A stretch of 47,407 bases of DNA from Candidatus Omnitrophota bacterium (lineage in GTDB: Bacteria; Omnitrophota; Gorgyraeia; Zapsychrales; JANLHA01). Position numbers and translations under genes: made by a program. Shown here in pieces: positions 1 to 8,218 of the stretch. The notes below the pieces were generated by a model. The model ran no database searches. It had not been told where the DNA came from and worked only from the letters and a program-made list of their open reading frames with translations. How positions within the stretch are numbered: position 1 is the first letter of the stretch; each line of letters starts with the position of its first letter. The stretch lies in assembly GCA_029560465.1 (NCBI GenBank), contig JAKQKX010000067.1:1-47407 (forward strand), read 5' to 3'.

Positions 1-2
1 GA

Positions 3-254
3 TTCAGGGTTGGAGAGTATTTTGAGCTGGAGAAGGGAACGCCATCTTTTAAGGAAAAGTTTTATACTATTCACAAATTATGTTCCGGAAATCTGATCAG
101 CGTTGGCGTGAGCGAAAAAGTTCCGGGTAAGGTAGGCATAAGTTTGGAAATAGGAATTTATCAGGATGGCTTTAGTAGCAAAGTTTTGAAGAGCGCGGTT
201 GAAACTATTGATGAAACAATGCGAAAGATTCAGCAGGTTATTCGCGGATCTTAA
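3..254 (+). CDS. C-terminal fragment of an unknown protein
   Basis: An open frame enters from the left edge and ends at TAA 252-254, giving the last 83 residues of a protein. The frame is free of stops and rich in alternating hydrophobic and charged residues, ending in an amphipathic helix (SAVETIDETMRKIQQVIRG). The strand-rich part followed by a long C-terminal helix recalls YbjN/type III chaperone-like folds, but this is only an impression; the N-terminus lies outside the window and no function is assigned. The two other forward frames close early, which supports this one as the coding frame. Confidence 0.5.
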   Translation, partial: FRVGEYFELEKGTPSFKEKFYTIHKLCSGNLISVGVSEKVPGKVGISLEIGIYQDGFSSKVLKSAVETIDETMRKIQQVIRGS

Positions 255-480
255 ACATAAGCGATTGAGGCTCTTTGTATTTATAAAACAGCGGTTTCGG
301 TGGATTTTAGGCGATTTCGTGATAAAATGCCCTTATCGTAAGGTAGGGACTCGTTGATCGGCTCGCCTAAGGATATTAAAGCCCCCATGCTACGTTTTCG
401 GTAGAGTTTCACAAGTAGGCTTATTTCAAGGGGTTGCGTAGTTCGCCTGGCGTCCACTTCGAGCCGCCATTGTTGACGCT

Positions 481-521
481 CCGGCGAACCCTGTTCGGTA
501 GATGCGGGCAGGGTTCGCTGG
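481..521. repeat. 13-bp inverted repeat upstream of the BRO-N gene
   Basis: Arms 481-493 (CCGGCGAACCCTG) and 509-521 (CAGGGTTCGCTGG) are complementary at 12 of 13 positions, with a 15-nt loop. There is no T-run behind it, so it is not a standard terminator. It sits in a 286-bp gene-free stretch (255-540) between the first fragment and the BRO-N gene; no other gene or promoter is visible there. It could be a recombination site, an operator or an mRNA hairpin. Confidence 0.5.
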
Positions 522-540
522 GAGCAAAAAAAGAGTTGGT

Positions 541-882
541 ATGGATAAAGAAATAAACACTACAAAGATCGCTATCTTCAGAAAACAGGAAATCCGCAAA
601 ACCATTCATAATAATGAATGGTTTTTTGTTATTGAGGATGTTGTCCTGGCCTTGACTGATTCGAGTGATGCCAAGCAATATATTCAAAGGATGAAACAGC
701 GGGATGAGGAACTGGCCAAAGGGTGGGTACAAATTGTACATACCCTTGCCGTTCAGACCCCGGGTGGTAAACAGCGGATGATCTGCGCGAATACGGAGGG
801 TATTTTCCGTATTATTCAGTCGATCCCGTCGGCCAAACATTTTAATAAAAGGCAGGAAACGGCATGGCGAAATATCAATTGA
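541..882 (+). CDS. Truncated BRO-N domain protein
   Basis: The product (113 aa from ATG 541) matches the BRO-N domain of phage-type antirepressors and DinD/RhuM-like proteins: IAIFRKQEIRKTIHNNEWFF, a following IEDVVLALTDS segment, and a TEGIFRIIQSIPS strand-helix near the end. BRO-N domains bind DNA. After IIQSIPS, members of this subfamily usually continue with a KAEPFKRWLA-like helix and a C-terminal domain. Here the sequence changes to AKHFNKRQETAWRNIN and stops, overlapping the next gene by 19 bp. This looks like a deletion or fusion junction, so the gene is probably a remnant. An upstream in-frame start at 502 would add residues unrelated to the family. No strong ribosome site precedes 541. 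Confidence 0.6.
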   Translation: MDKEINTTKIAIFRKQEIRKTIHNNEWFFVIEDVVLALTDSSDAKQYIQRMKQRDEELAKGWVQIVHTLAVQTPGGKQRMICANTEGIFRIIQSIPSAKHFNKRQETAWRNIN

Positions 883-1649
883 TCAAAACGCGGGGTGCGC
901 CGGTGTTCCCCGATTGGTGCCCGGTCTGCGGCTCAACGGACGACTTGAACCGGATTGAGATGGAACACGAAGCGCGGTTCCTGGCTTCGCACACTGTTCA
1001 GAGCGTGACGATGGACGTTGATGTTTATAACGTGGCGAAGATCGGCTGGACATACAAATTCTGCAATAAGTGCGTTAAACTGTGGAACGAGTCACGAGAA
1101 CCGAAGCTCACGCGCGCCCAGAACCTCTCATTGATGGTGCTCGCCCTGGTTGGGATCTTTCTCTCGGTCTTCGCCAGTTATCAGGTAACCCTGAATGACA
1201 AAGTAAAAACGGCTGACCTTATCGCGGCCGGTCAGTTTGACCAGACATCCCCGTGGGATAGATGGGCGCTTGAGAGCCCTAAAGGGTTTGTGATTACTGT
1301 CGTCATTTTTTCGGTGTTTTTTGTCTTTTTAGGGGTTCTACCTCTTTGTTTCGGCGTGTCGGAAGTGCTGACGAGGGTCCAGAGGAAACGTTTCTTTGAC
1401 GCCAACCCCGGCTTACGGGAGCTGTTTAAACGGAATGGAACGCCGATCCCGGGGCATTCTGACTGCGGGGTGCGATTTGACGGCGTTGAGAAGTACCTTG
1501 TCAATCTCCCTCCGGCATGTGATCAGCGGACATCGGCCATGTTATTGTCCACGGCGGCCAGCCAGGGACAATTTGTTGTGTTGTGGCAGATTCAAAATCC
1601 CCAATATGCCGAGGCTTTTAAACAGCAGAACAGCGCGATTCTAAGCTGA
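864..1649 (+). CDS. Membrane protein with N-terminal zinc-ribbon-like CxxC pairs
   Basis: A 261-aa protein starting at ATG 864 behind AGGAAACGGC. Residues about 19-22 (CPVC) and about 67-70 (CNKC) could hold a metal as a cytoplasmic zinc ribbon. Two hydrophobic segments follow, at about 88-108 (LSLMVLALVGIFLSVFASY) and about 141-165 (GFVITVVIFSVFFVFLGVLP). The remaining about 95 residues are soluble, with no motif I recognise. The start overlaps the end of the truncated BRO-N gene, so the two may share a transcript or have been joined by rearrangement. Function unknown. Confidence 0.65.
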   Translation: MAKYQLIKTRGAPVFPDWCPVCGSTDDLNRIEMEHEARFLASHTVQSVTMDVDVYNVAKIGWTYKFCNKCVKLWNESREPKLTRAQNLSLMVLALVGIFLSVFASYQVTLNDKVKTADLIAAGQFDQTSPWDRWALESPKGFVITVVIFSVFFVFLGVLPLCFGVSEVLTRVQRKRFFDANPGLRELFKRNGTPIPGHSDCGVRFDGVEKYLVNLPPACDQRTSAMLLSTAASQGQFVVLWQIQNPQYAEAFKQQNSAILS

Positions 1650-1683
1650 ACAGGAAAATCCCGGGGTCTTGTGAGGTTGCAAT

Positions 1684-2388
1684 ATGTTCACCATCAATAT
1701 CGCTGCGCTCGAGAAGGTCAGGAAGGCGCTGGCCTGTTATAAGAATATCCGATGGGTGATCGGCGGGTCTTGCTCGGGGAAGACAACGTTATGCCGCGCG
1801 TTGTCCAAGCGTGACAATGTGTTTGTGTATGATATGGATGAGCATATTTTCGGCGGGTATATGGGCCGTTACACCCCTAGGAAGCATCCGGCGAGCAAGG
1901 CGTGGTTTTCCGCGGAAAACCCTTTGGATTGGGCGCTTTCCTTGTCTTTGGATGCGTTCGACAATTTGAATAAAGCCGCCAACGTTGAGTATTTACGGTT
2001 ATTTTCCGAAGACATGAAAAAAGAGAAACGCGGCCGGCTGATTGTGGTGGACGGCGGGATCACGCATCCGTCGGTCCTGGCCCGTGTTCTCCCGGAACAA
2101 TACATTGTGTGCCTGCGGGTTTCATTGGCCGAGAGCCAGCGGCTCTGGGAAACCGATAAATCCAAAAAGGTGATGAAAGAGATGATTTCACGTCTGCCTC
2201 ACCCGCGGGAGAAATGGCAAAAATTCCTTAAGCTCAACGCCTTGACGACCAGGACGATTTTGAAAGAATCCAGGGACTGCGGGATTAAAATCGTGGACAG
2301 GGATGCAGCGTCCGCGCCAGGGTTGATGAAGATTTTCTTATCTGCGGGGCGCTGGCCGCTTCAACCCAGGGGCAGAAACAGGACTTAA
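1684..2388 (+). CDS. P-loop NTPase / putative small-molecule or nucleotide kinase
   Basis: A 234-aa protein with a clear Walker A motif (GGSCSGKTT, about residues 28-36) preceded by a hydrophobic beta strand (IRWVI). Strand 3 carries VYDMDEH, the position of the acidic substrate-binding residue in adenylate-kinase/shikimate-kinase-like P-loop kinases, and RLIVVDGG (about 119-126) could supply Walker B. These features fit a phosphotransferase of the P-loop kinase class; the substrate is unknown. The last 15 residues are basic and unstructured in character (RWPLQPRGRNRT), and the end may be frayed. It lies 34 bp after the zinc-ribbon membrane protein in the same direction. Confidence 0.65.
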   Translation: MFTINIAALEKVRKALACYKNIRWVIGGSCSGKTTLCRALSKRDNVFVYDMDEHIFGGYMGRYTPRKHPASKAWFSAENPLDWALSLSLDAFDNLNKAANVEYLRLFSEDMKKEKRGRLIVVDGGITHPSVLARVLPEQYIVCLRVSLAESQRLWETDKSKKVMKEMISRLPHPREKWQKFLKLNALTTRTILKESRDCGIKIVDRDAASAPGLMKIFLSAGRWPLQPRGRNRT

Positions 2389-2553
2389 TGGAGCGGTTAT
2401 TTAAAGTTGAGCAGACACCTCGCCGAGGACGAATTCGTTCATCTGGTGAGGCGGTGCGGGACGGATGGATGACAGGTTTTTCCCGGTTCAAGCCAGCCGA
2501 TGGACATAAGAAGAAATCGAATGATTAAAGATAGCGTTACGTGCCGTTATATG

Positions 2554-2559
2554 TATAAT
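2554..2559 (+). promoter_or_regulatory. Candidate -10 box (TATAAT) before the sensor kinase
   Basis: A perfect TATAAT lies about 75-90 bp upstream of the kinase start. The -35 region at the right distance (ATAGCG, 2531-2536) is poor, so the call rests on the -10 only. A transcript from here would meet the two terminator-like hairpins at 2675-2736. Confidence 0.35.
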
Positions 2560-2642
2560 GACAATTAAGGGAGTTATGCCACCAGAGAGCTGCTTTCAGC
2601 ATCTGCCCTTTTTTTAATGCTGGTTATGGGGTCTTGAAGCAG

Positions 2643-5159
2643 ATGAAATTAAAGAAAATCATCAGTGTTTTCATCCCCGCCATCGCGGGGTTTTTAATCC
2701 CCCCAGTATGTAGTTTTATTATACTGGGGGGTTTTTATTGGCAGCCGTTATTTTTGCCGGACGCCATGGCGCAAGGGGATAGCCCTGATTCCGGGGAACT
2801 TCCGGCCGGCGGTTCGATGGACAGAAAAGTCCGTGTGGGGCTATACGAAAACAAACCAAAAATATTCACAAGTGAGTCGGGGATGCCGTCGGGTATTTTC
2901 CCCGCCATTCTTCATGAGATCGGGCGAAAAGAAAAATGGCAGTTGATTTATACCCCTTGCCAGTGGAACGAATGTCTTGAGGCCTTGGAGAACGGCCGTA
3001 TTGATTTGATGCCGGACGTGGCTTTCTCTCCGGAACGGGACGAAAGAATAGATTTCCATTCCGAGGTGGTTGTGAACAGCTGGTCGGTCGTCTATGCCAA
3101 GAAAAGCAAACGGATGACCACGATCTCCGATTTGAACGGCCAGCGGATTGCCGTGCTGAAAGGCTCGATTCAGTACGGGCTTTTGCAGCAGATGGTGCAG
3201 GGATTTGGCTTAAAGGTTTCCTTTCTGGAGATGCCATCGTTTGAAGAAGCTTTTTGGGCAACAGCCCGTGGAGATGCCGATGCGGTTGTGGCCAATCAGC
3301 TCCTGGGCGATTATTTTTACCGGCAATACGGCCTGGAAAAACCCCCTGTCATTTTTAACCCCGTGTCACTATATTTTGCCACCGCCGCTGGTTCTAACAC
3401 GGATTTACTTAAGGCCATTGATAAAAATTTGCGGATTATGAAGTCCCAGCCCGGGTCGGCCTATTACAAGGCCTTGCAGGCCTGGGTCAAAGAAACGCCG
3501 GAGACGGTTATCCCGCCGTATTTTCTATGGCTGCTGGGTAGTGTGAGCGGGATTCTTCTCTTGGCTGTTGTGTTTATTTGGCTGCTGCGCCGGCAGGTCA
3601 GGGTGGTCACAAGAAATCTGGTTTGTGCCAATGAAAGGTTGAGCGAAAGCGAAAAGAAATTCCGCGACATTTTCCAAAAACACACAGCCGTCAAACTTAT
3701 TATTGACCTTAAGAACGGGAATATTGTTGAAGCCAATGAAGCCGCTGAAAAATTTTACGGATGGTCGAGGGATGAATTGCTGCGGATGCGGATACAGGAT
3801 ATCAACATGCTTGCGCCCGAACAGGTTGCCGCGGAGATGGAACAGGCCAGACAGAAAAGATGGTCCTATTTCGAATCCCGCTACCGCTTGGCCAACGGCT
3901 CTGCCCGGGATGTCGAGGTATTTAGCAGTGTGATTGATATTAAAGGTGAACCATTTCTTCACTCCATCATTCATGATATCACCGAGAAACGTAAACTGGA
4001 GCAGCAATACCGTCAGGCCCAAAAAATGGAATCCGTGGGCCGGTTGGCAGGAGGTGTTGCCCACGATTACAATAATATGCTTAGTTTGATTCTTGGTTAT
4101 ACGGAATTGGCGTTGGTCAAAATAGACCCGGCTGACCCGATTTATGCCAACCTGACCGAAGTGTTAAATGCTGCCCGACGTTCTGTTGACATCACCCGCC
4201 AACTCCTGGCCTTTGCCCGCCGGCAGCCCATGGAACCTAAAATTCTGGACCTGAATCAGTCTATGACAGCGATGCTTAAAATGCTCCGGCGGCTCATCGG
4301 CGAGGATATTGAGCTGACCTGGCGTCCCGGCGCCGAGGTGTGGTCAGTTTATATTGATCCGACCCAACTTGATCAGATTCTGGCCAACCTGTGTACCAAT
4401 GCGAGGGACGCTATTGCTGGAGTGGGAAAAGTCATTATCGAGACGGGAACTGTGACTTTCGACGAAGTCTACTGCGCGGGACATGAAGGCTTTATCCCTG
4501 GCGATTTCACCATGCTGGCTGTGAGCGACGATGGGTGCGGCATGGACCGGGAAACCCTTAACAATATTTTTGAGCCGTTTTTTACAACCAAAGGAGAGGG
4601 GAAGGGCACCGGGCTGGGCCTGGCGACTGTTTACGGCATCGTCAAACAGAATAACGGCTTTATCAATGTGTACAGTGAGCCGGGCCGGGGAACGGCCTTC
4701 CGGATTTATTTGCCCCGGCATGAGGGGGCCGTCGTTGAGATAATTTCCACCCGGGAGGAGGAGCTCCCCCGCGGTCATGGTGAAAGGGTGCTTTTGGTTG
4801 AGGATGATGAGTCAATCCTGGCACTGGGCGCTAAAATTTTGGAAGAATTTGGATATCATGTGCTGACGGCGAAGACGCCCACCGAGGCCCAGCGTCTGGC
4901 CGGCGCCCATGCCGGGGAAATTGATTTGCTTATTACCGACGTGATTATGCCGGAGATGAATGGCCGGGAGCTGTCTGACCGCCTGCGTGCTTTGTGTCCT
5001 GGCATGAAAATTTTGTTTATGTCGGGGTACACCGCCGATGTCATCATCCCCAGGGGTGTGCTGGAGGAGGGGGTGAACTTTATGCAGAAACCTTTCACGG
5101 TCAAAGATGTTTCCGTTAAGGTGAACCAGGCGTTGGGAAAAGGGCGCGAAGCGGTGTGA
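2643..5159 (+). CDS. Hybrid sensor histidine kinase with periplasmic solute-binding domain
   Basis: About 838 aa. Order: signal peptide ending near PDAMA|Q (1-43); periplasmic SBP_bac_3-type binding domain (about 61-283, with [14 protein letters not shown]-like core); one membrane helix (about 292-317); PAS domain (about 339-450); HisKA with phospho-acceptor His about 474 in GGVAHDYNN; HATPase_c with N box NARDAI and G box DDGCGMD; C-terminal receiver with phospho-Asp about 766 in [11 protein letters not shown]. The layout is BvgS-like: a ligand such as an amino acid is sensed in the periplasm and phosphate passes internally from His to the receiver. No Hpt domain or output regulator is adjacent. 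ATG 2643 is preferred, but an in-frame TTG at 2634 is possible. The signal-peptide codons contain two terminator-like hairpins (2675-2736), which is odd. Confidence 0.9.
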   Translation: MKLKKIISVFIPAIAGFLIPPVCSFIILGGFYWQPLFLPDAMAQGDSPDSGELPAGGSMDRKVRVGLYENKPKIFTSESGMPSGIFPAILHEIGRKEKWQLIYTPCQWNECLEALENGRIDLMPDVAFSPERDERIDFHSEVVVNSWSVVYAKKSKRMTTISDLNGQRIAVLKGSIQYGLLQQMVQGFGLKVSFLEMPSFEEAFWATARGDADAVVANQLLGDYFYRQYGLEKPPVIFNPVSLYFATAAGSNTDLLKAIDKNLRIMKSQPGSAYYKALQAWVKETPETVIPPYFLWLLGSVSGILLLAVVFIWLLRRQVRVVTRNLVCANERLSESEKKFRDIFQKHTAVKLIIDLKNGNIVEANEAAEKFYGWSRDELLRMRIQDINMLAPEQVAAEMEQARQKRWSYFESRYRLANGSARDVEVFSSVIDIKGEPFLHSIIHDITEKRKLEQQYRQAQKMESVGRLAGGVAHDYNNMLSLILGYTELALVKIDPADPIYANLTEVLNAARRSVDITRQLLAFARRQPMEPKILDLNQSMTAMLKMLRRLIGEDIELTWRPGAEVWSVYIDPTQLDQILANLCTNARDAIAGVGKVIIETGTVTFDEVYCAGHEGFIPGDFTMLAVSDDGCGMDRETLNNIFEPFFTTKGEGKGTGLGLATVYGIVKQNNGFINVYSEPGRGTAFRIYLPRHEGAVVEIISTREEELPRGHGERVLLVEDDESILALGAKILEEFGYHVLTAKTPTEAQRLAGAHAGEIDLLITDVIMPEMNGRELSDRLRALCPGMKILFMSGYTADVIIPRGVLEEGVNFMQKPFTVKDVSVKVNQALGKGREAV
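2675..2695 (+). terminator. Terminator-like hairpin 1 inside the kinase signal-peptide region
   Basis: CCCCGC (2675-2680) and GCGGGG (2685-2690) form a 6-bp G/C stem with a 4-nt loop, followed at once by TTTTT. It has the form of an intrinsic terminator although it lies inside the reading frame. Confidence 0.6.
2699..2736 (+). terminator. Terminator-like hairpin 2 inside the kinase signal-peptide region
   Basis: CCCCCCAGTAT (2699-2709) and ATACTGGGGGG (2721-2731) are perfectly complementary over 11 bp with an 11-nt loop, followed by TTTTT. This is one of the strongest intrinsic-terminator shapes in the window. Together with hairpin 1 it suggests attenuation of the kinase gene, or the end of a short leader RNA. 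Confidence 0.7.
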
Positions 5160-5454
5160 TCGATAAATATAAATGGAGAATAGATGCCCTTCATGATGGA
5201 TTAACCCCGCGTCGTACTCACTGGCCAACCGCTCGGCTGCAGTTTATGGAATCGATATTTCCCCGTCGAACCCCTGATAGGTCAAGGTCTCCGGTTTGAT
5301 CGCTGTTTTTTTGCCCGAATAAATTGATTTCCTTGTAACGGAGAATGTAGTAAATTAATCAAAAGTGAGCCTTTTTTAAACGGGAGGGTTCGCTGGTGAT
5401 GTTTTTCAATGAGGCAGGGCAGGTGACCAAAGCGATCGTCCATTATAATTAAAA
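5160..5454. other. Gene-free stretch between sensor kinase and hydrolase
   Basis: 295 bp with no convincing reading frame, terminator or promoter. A 17-codon frame starts at the ATG near 5399 after GGAGGG but looks like a chance ORF or a remnant. Confidence 0.4.
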
Positions 5455-6336
5455 ATGTTTTTGATGTTTTCAGATAAATTGGTGGCCGCGTCTTCCGGCC
5501 GTTTCGCGGTGCGGGATTTTGGCGGTGAGGGGCGGGATGTTTTGCTGGTGCACGGCACAGGGCATAACCTCGAGGTCTGGGGTCCGGTGGCGGCATTGCT
5601 GCGCCAGAGGTTTCACGCCGTGGCTTTTGATATGCGGGGCCACGGGCAGACGCCAGTGAATTCGAAAGACGCGGAAGAATACTGGAGGGATATCGGCGCG
5701 GTTAGCGCGGCGTTGGGGTTGCGTTTTCCGGTTCTGGTCGGCCATTCAGCCGGAGGGTATGCGGTCACGGCTTTCGCCGCTTCCGGAGGGGAGTGCGCGG
5801 GGGTGGTGATCGTGGATGGCTTTGTTTTAGATGGCCGCGAAACCCCGGAAGGCGCGCACGCATGGGATATCCCGGAACAACAGCTCTGGGACATGTTCCG
5901 TTACGGGTGGAAGACGGATCAGGAGTCGGTGGAAGGATATGTCCGTGACGTGTGCGCGGCTGCGGAGCGGGATTGGCTGAACAAAGGGGTGCCTCCGGAT
6001 CTTATCGCGAAATTCACCCGCCGGTCATTTTTCCGTAATGGGGACCAATGGCTTCGCCGGCCGACCATGGAAGAGATTAGGACCGCCGGACGTCCGGATC
6101 CCGGAAAATTAATTTATCCGTCCGTTGATATTTATGCCAAGATACGGGTTCCGATGGGGTTTATTTTCGCGAAAGACGGGCTTTATAAAGGCCGGAAACA
6201 GGAAGTCCAGGTTTTGTCCGTTCAGGGGCAAGGACGGATTTTTCTTGAAGTGGATTGCGGACATAATGTCCCGATGCTGTGCCCCGGCGCTGTGGCCGGG
6301 ATGGTTGAGAAGATCGCGTCTTTGCCGGCTTTTTGA
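5455..6336 (+). CDS. Alpha/beta-fold hydrolase (cytoplasmic)
   Basis: A 293-aa alpha/beta hydrolase. The oxyanion segment LLVHGTGHN (about 25-33), nucleophile elbow GHSAGG with Ser98 and C-terminal catalytic His270 in CGHNVPM are all present, and the fold order (FDMRGHGQT after strand 4) is normal. Such enzymes cleave esters, lactones or similar bonds; the substrate cannot be told. No signal peptide is seen. ATG 5455 and ATG 5464 are both possible starts; neither has a good ribosome site. A second, exported hydrolase of the same superfamily lies about 1 kb downstream, beyond the slipin gene. Confidence 0.85.
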   Translation: MFLMFSDKLVAASSGRFAVRDFGGEGRDVLLVHGTGHNLEVWGPVAALLRQRFHAVAFDMRGHGQTPVNSKDAEEYWRDIGAVSAALGLRFPVLVGHSAGGYAVTAFAASGGECAGVVIVDGFVLDGRETPEGAHAWDIPEQQLWDMFRYGWKTDQESVEGYVRDVCAAAERDWLNKGVPPDLIAKFTRRSFFRNGDQWLRRPTMEEIRTAGRPDPGKLIYPSVDIYAKIRVPMGFIFAKDGLYKGRKQEVQVLSVQGQGRIFLEVDCGHNVPMLCPGAVAGMVEKIASLPAF

Positions 6337-6349
6337 TTACGCGAGATAA

Positions 6350-6538
6350 ACTGGGAATCGGCCGTGCGATGGCGTGGCATCGGCCATATCATTTTGCAAA
6401 TCGCCTTCCCAGGTCGGTCAAACCGGGGTTCAACTCCCCACGGTCTTGTCTTAAGGAGGCCGTTGTTCAGGACAGCGGTCTTGCAGGTGCAAAACCTCCA
6501 CCGCGATCCTGCGGCTTCCTTAAGCCGGGACTTTTTTT
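6350..6538 (+). ncRNA. Highly structured region before the slipin gene (candidate ncRNA or leader)
   Basis: The gap 6337-6556 holds several nested complementary segments. CTTAAGGAGGCCG (6450-6462) pairs with CGGCTTCCTTAAG (6512-6524) over 13 bp with one G-U. Inside it CAGGA/TCCTG (6468-6472/6507-6511), GCGGT/ACCGC (6475-6479/6500-6504) and AGGT/ACCT (6485-6488/6494-6497) continue the rod. A T7 run follows at 6532-6538. Upstream, GGGG-TTCAACT-CCCC (6425-6439) looks like a tRNA T-arm, CGGT-CAA-ACCG precedes it, and GGCCGTG (6360-6366) can pair with CACGGTC (6440-6446). A full cloverleaf cannot be drawn. I do not recognise a known riboswitch. It could be a small RNA with its terminator or a leader controlling the slipin gene. 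Confidence 0.45.
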
Positions 6539-6556
6539 AGAAAGGAGACGGTGCCG

Positions 6557-7297
6557 ATGCAGGTATTTCCCGTGATTGTAAGCATTATCATCGTGTGGAT
6601 TGGGATTTTGTATTTAATATCGCAGCATTCCATTATCGTTTATGAATTCGAGCGGGGGCTAAAGTATCGCAAAGGCCGGTTTGTGGGGGTCTTGAATGCC
6701 GGCCGGTATTGGATATTTTTTCCGGGCACGACCGTGAAGAAGATCGACGTCCGGCCCAAATTTATTTCCGTCCCCGGCCAGGAGGTTTTAAGCGTGGACA
6801 GCGTGACTTTGAAAGTCAGCGTTGCCGCGCGTTACGAGATTGCCGATCCGAACCTTGCCGTCAACAAGATTGAGAATTATACCGAAGCTTTTTACGCGGT
6901 CGTGCAGCTGGCGATCCGGGAAATCATCGGCTCGATGAAGATTGATGAGATTTTGGAACAGCGCCCGGTGTTGAACCAGAAGCTCATGGACTTAACGGCG
7001 GGCAAAGTGGAAGAGATGGGGATCAGGCTTCAGCTTATCGGGATCAAAGATATCATGTTCCCGGGTGAGCTCAAAAAGGTTTTTGCCAAGGTTATAGAGG
7101 CGCAAAAGGAAGGGTTGGCCGCTTTGGAGCGCGCCCGGGGAGAAACCGCGGTTTTGCGGAACCTCGCGAATGTGGCCAAGGTCTTGGAGGACAACCCGGC
7201 TTTGATGCCGTTGCGGGCGCTGCAGTCAACGGGCAACACGGTCGTGATCGGTGTCGGGGGCGCGGTCATCCCGGCTAAAGAGAAGAAACAAGGATAA
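6557..7297 (+). CDS. Slipin / stomatin-like SPFH (band 7) membrane protein
   Basis: A 246-aa slipin. The N-terminal hydrophobic segment (about 4-24) anchors it to the inner membrane. YEFERGLKYRKGRFVGVLNAGRYW-type sequence starts the SPFH domain, followed by the typical SVDSVTLKVSVAARYEI segment and a C-terminal coiled-coil stretch (AQKEGLAALERARGE). Stomatin-type proteins oligomerise into membrane cages or scaffolds and often modulate proteases or channels. ATG 6557 sits 10 nt after AAAGGAG; a GTG at 6551 is too close to it. No NfeD-type protease partner is adjacent; the neighbours are two alpha/beta hydrolases. Confidence 0.9.
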   Translation: MQVFPVIVSIIIVWIGILYLISQHSIIVYEFERGLKYRKGRFVGVLNAGRYWIFFPGTTVKKIDVRPKFISVPGQEVLSVDSVTLKVSVAARYEIADPNLAVNKIENYTEAFYAVVQLAIREIIGSMKIDEILEQRPVLNQKLMDLTAGKVEEMGIRLQLIGIKDIMFPGELKKVFAKVIEAQKEGLAALERARGETAVLRNLANVAKVLEDNPALMPLRALQSTGNTVVIGVGGAVIPAKEKKQG

Positions 7298-7319
7298 ACT
7301 ATTTTGTGCGGAGGGATTC

Positions 7320-8213
7320 ATGGGAAAGAAAATAATCAGGATCGTCCTTTTTGCCTTTTACGCGGCCGTCATCGTGTCCGCGGCTGTCCCGGCGCAAGCC
7401 GAAGACGGCGTGGCTGTCTCCAAAGACGGGACGCCTATCGCTTTTTCCGTATATGGCGAAGGCGAGCCGGCTTTGATTTTTGTGCACGGGTGGTGCTGCA
7501 ACCGTTCGGTGTGGAAAAACCAGGTGCCTTATTTTGAAAAAGAATATAAAGTCGTGACTCTGGATTTGGCCGGCCACGGCGCCTCCGGGACAGAGCGGGA
7601 CGTGTATTCCATGGAAGCCTTCGGCGAAGATGTGGCCGCGGTGGTCCGGCAGATGCAGGCGTCTCAGGTTATTCTCATCGGCCATTCCATGTCTGGGATG
7701 GTGATTATCGAAGCGGCGGAAATCATCCCCGATCATGTCATCGCCCTGATCGGCATTGACACGATGCAGGATTTAGAGGAAACCTATCCCCCGGAGCAGA
7801 TCGAAGAGCACCTGAAGCCCTTCAGGGACGATTTTAAAACGACGGTGGATTCTTTTGTCCGCGGCATGTTTGTGGAAGGGACGGACCCCGAGCTGATGGA
7901 TGAGGTCGCGGGCATGATGTCGGGTGCGTCGCAGAAGACCGGCGTGAGCGCCATGGAAGAAATGATGAAGATGTCTTATATCACTGATCCCCCGTACATC
8001 AAAGTCCCGGTCTGGTGCCTTAATGCTGATCTTTGGCCGACCAACCCGGAGGTGAACCGGAAATATGTCCCGGAATTCAACCTTCGCCTGATGCCGGACC
8101 GGGGGCATTTTATCATGCTGGAAGACCCTGATGAATTTAACCGGGAACTGGATGGGATCATTAAGGAAATCAAAGCGGACGCTTTGGACGAAGAGGACGG
8201 GGGGAACTATTAA
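7320..8213 (+). CDS. Exported alpha/beta-fold hydrolase
   Basis: A 297-aa protein with a signal peptide (MGKKIIRIVLFAFYAAVIVS, cleavage near PAQA|ED) and an alpha/beta hydrolase domain: oxyanion motif FVHGWCCN (about 57-64), Ser123 in GHSMSG and His263 in DRGHFIMLEDP. It therefore probably acts in the periplasm or at the outer membrane. ATG 7320 is chosen because GGAGGGATTC precedes it; the open frame extends further upstream into the slipin gene without a start that would make sense. It follows the slipin gene by 22 bp and precedes the TPR/barrel gene by 5 bp, so slipin, hydrolase and barrel look like one operon. Confidence 0.88.
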   Translation: MGKKIIRIVLFAFYAAVIVSAAVPAQAEDGVAVSKDGTPIAFSVYGEGEPALIFVHGWCCNRSVWKNQVPYFEKEYKVVTLDLAGHGASGTERDVYSMEAFGEDVAAVVRQMQASQVILIGHSMSGMVIIEAAEIIPDHVIALIGIDTMQDLEETYPPEQIEEHLKPFRDDFKTTVDSFVRGMFVEGTDPELMDEVAGMMSGASQKTGVSAMEEMMKMSYITDPPYIKVPVWCLNADLWPTNPEVNRKYVPEFNLRLMPDRGHFIMLEDPDEFNRELDGIIKEIKADALDEEDGGNY

Positions 8214-8218
8214 AGTTT

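Noticed and set aside
421-840. Minus-strand frame opposite the BRO-N gene
   Set aside because: The plus strand encodes a recognisable BRO-N domain; the minus product resembles nothing and has no ribosome site.
2388-2528. 46-codon frame overlapping the end of the P-loop NTPase gene (TAATG)
   Set aside because: No family features and basic, low-complexity product; a second frame in the same DNA looks equally plausible, so neither is supported.
6360-6448. Possible class II tRNA (T-arm, variable arm and 7-bp acceptor pairing)
   Set aside because: The T stem is only 4 bp, no anticodon arm with a 7-nt loop can be formed, and no CCA follows. Kept only as a structured region.
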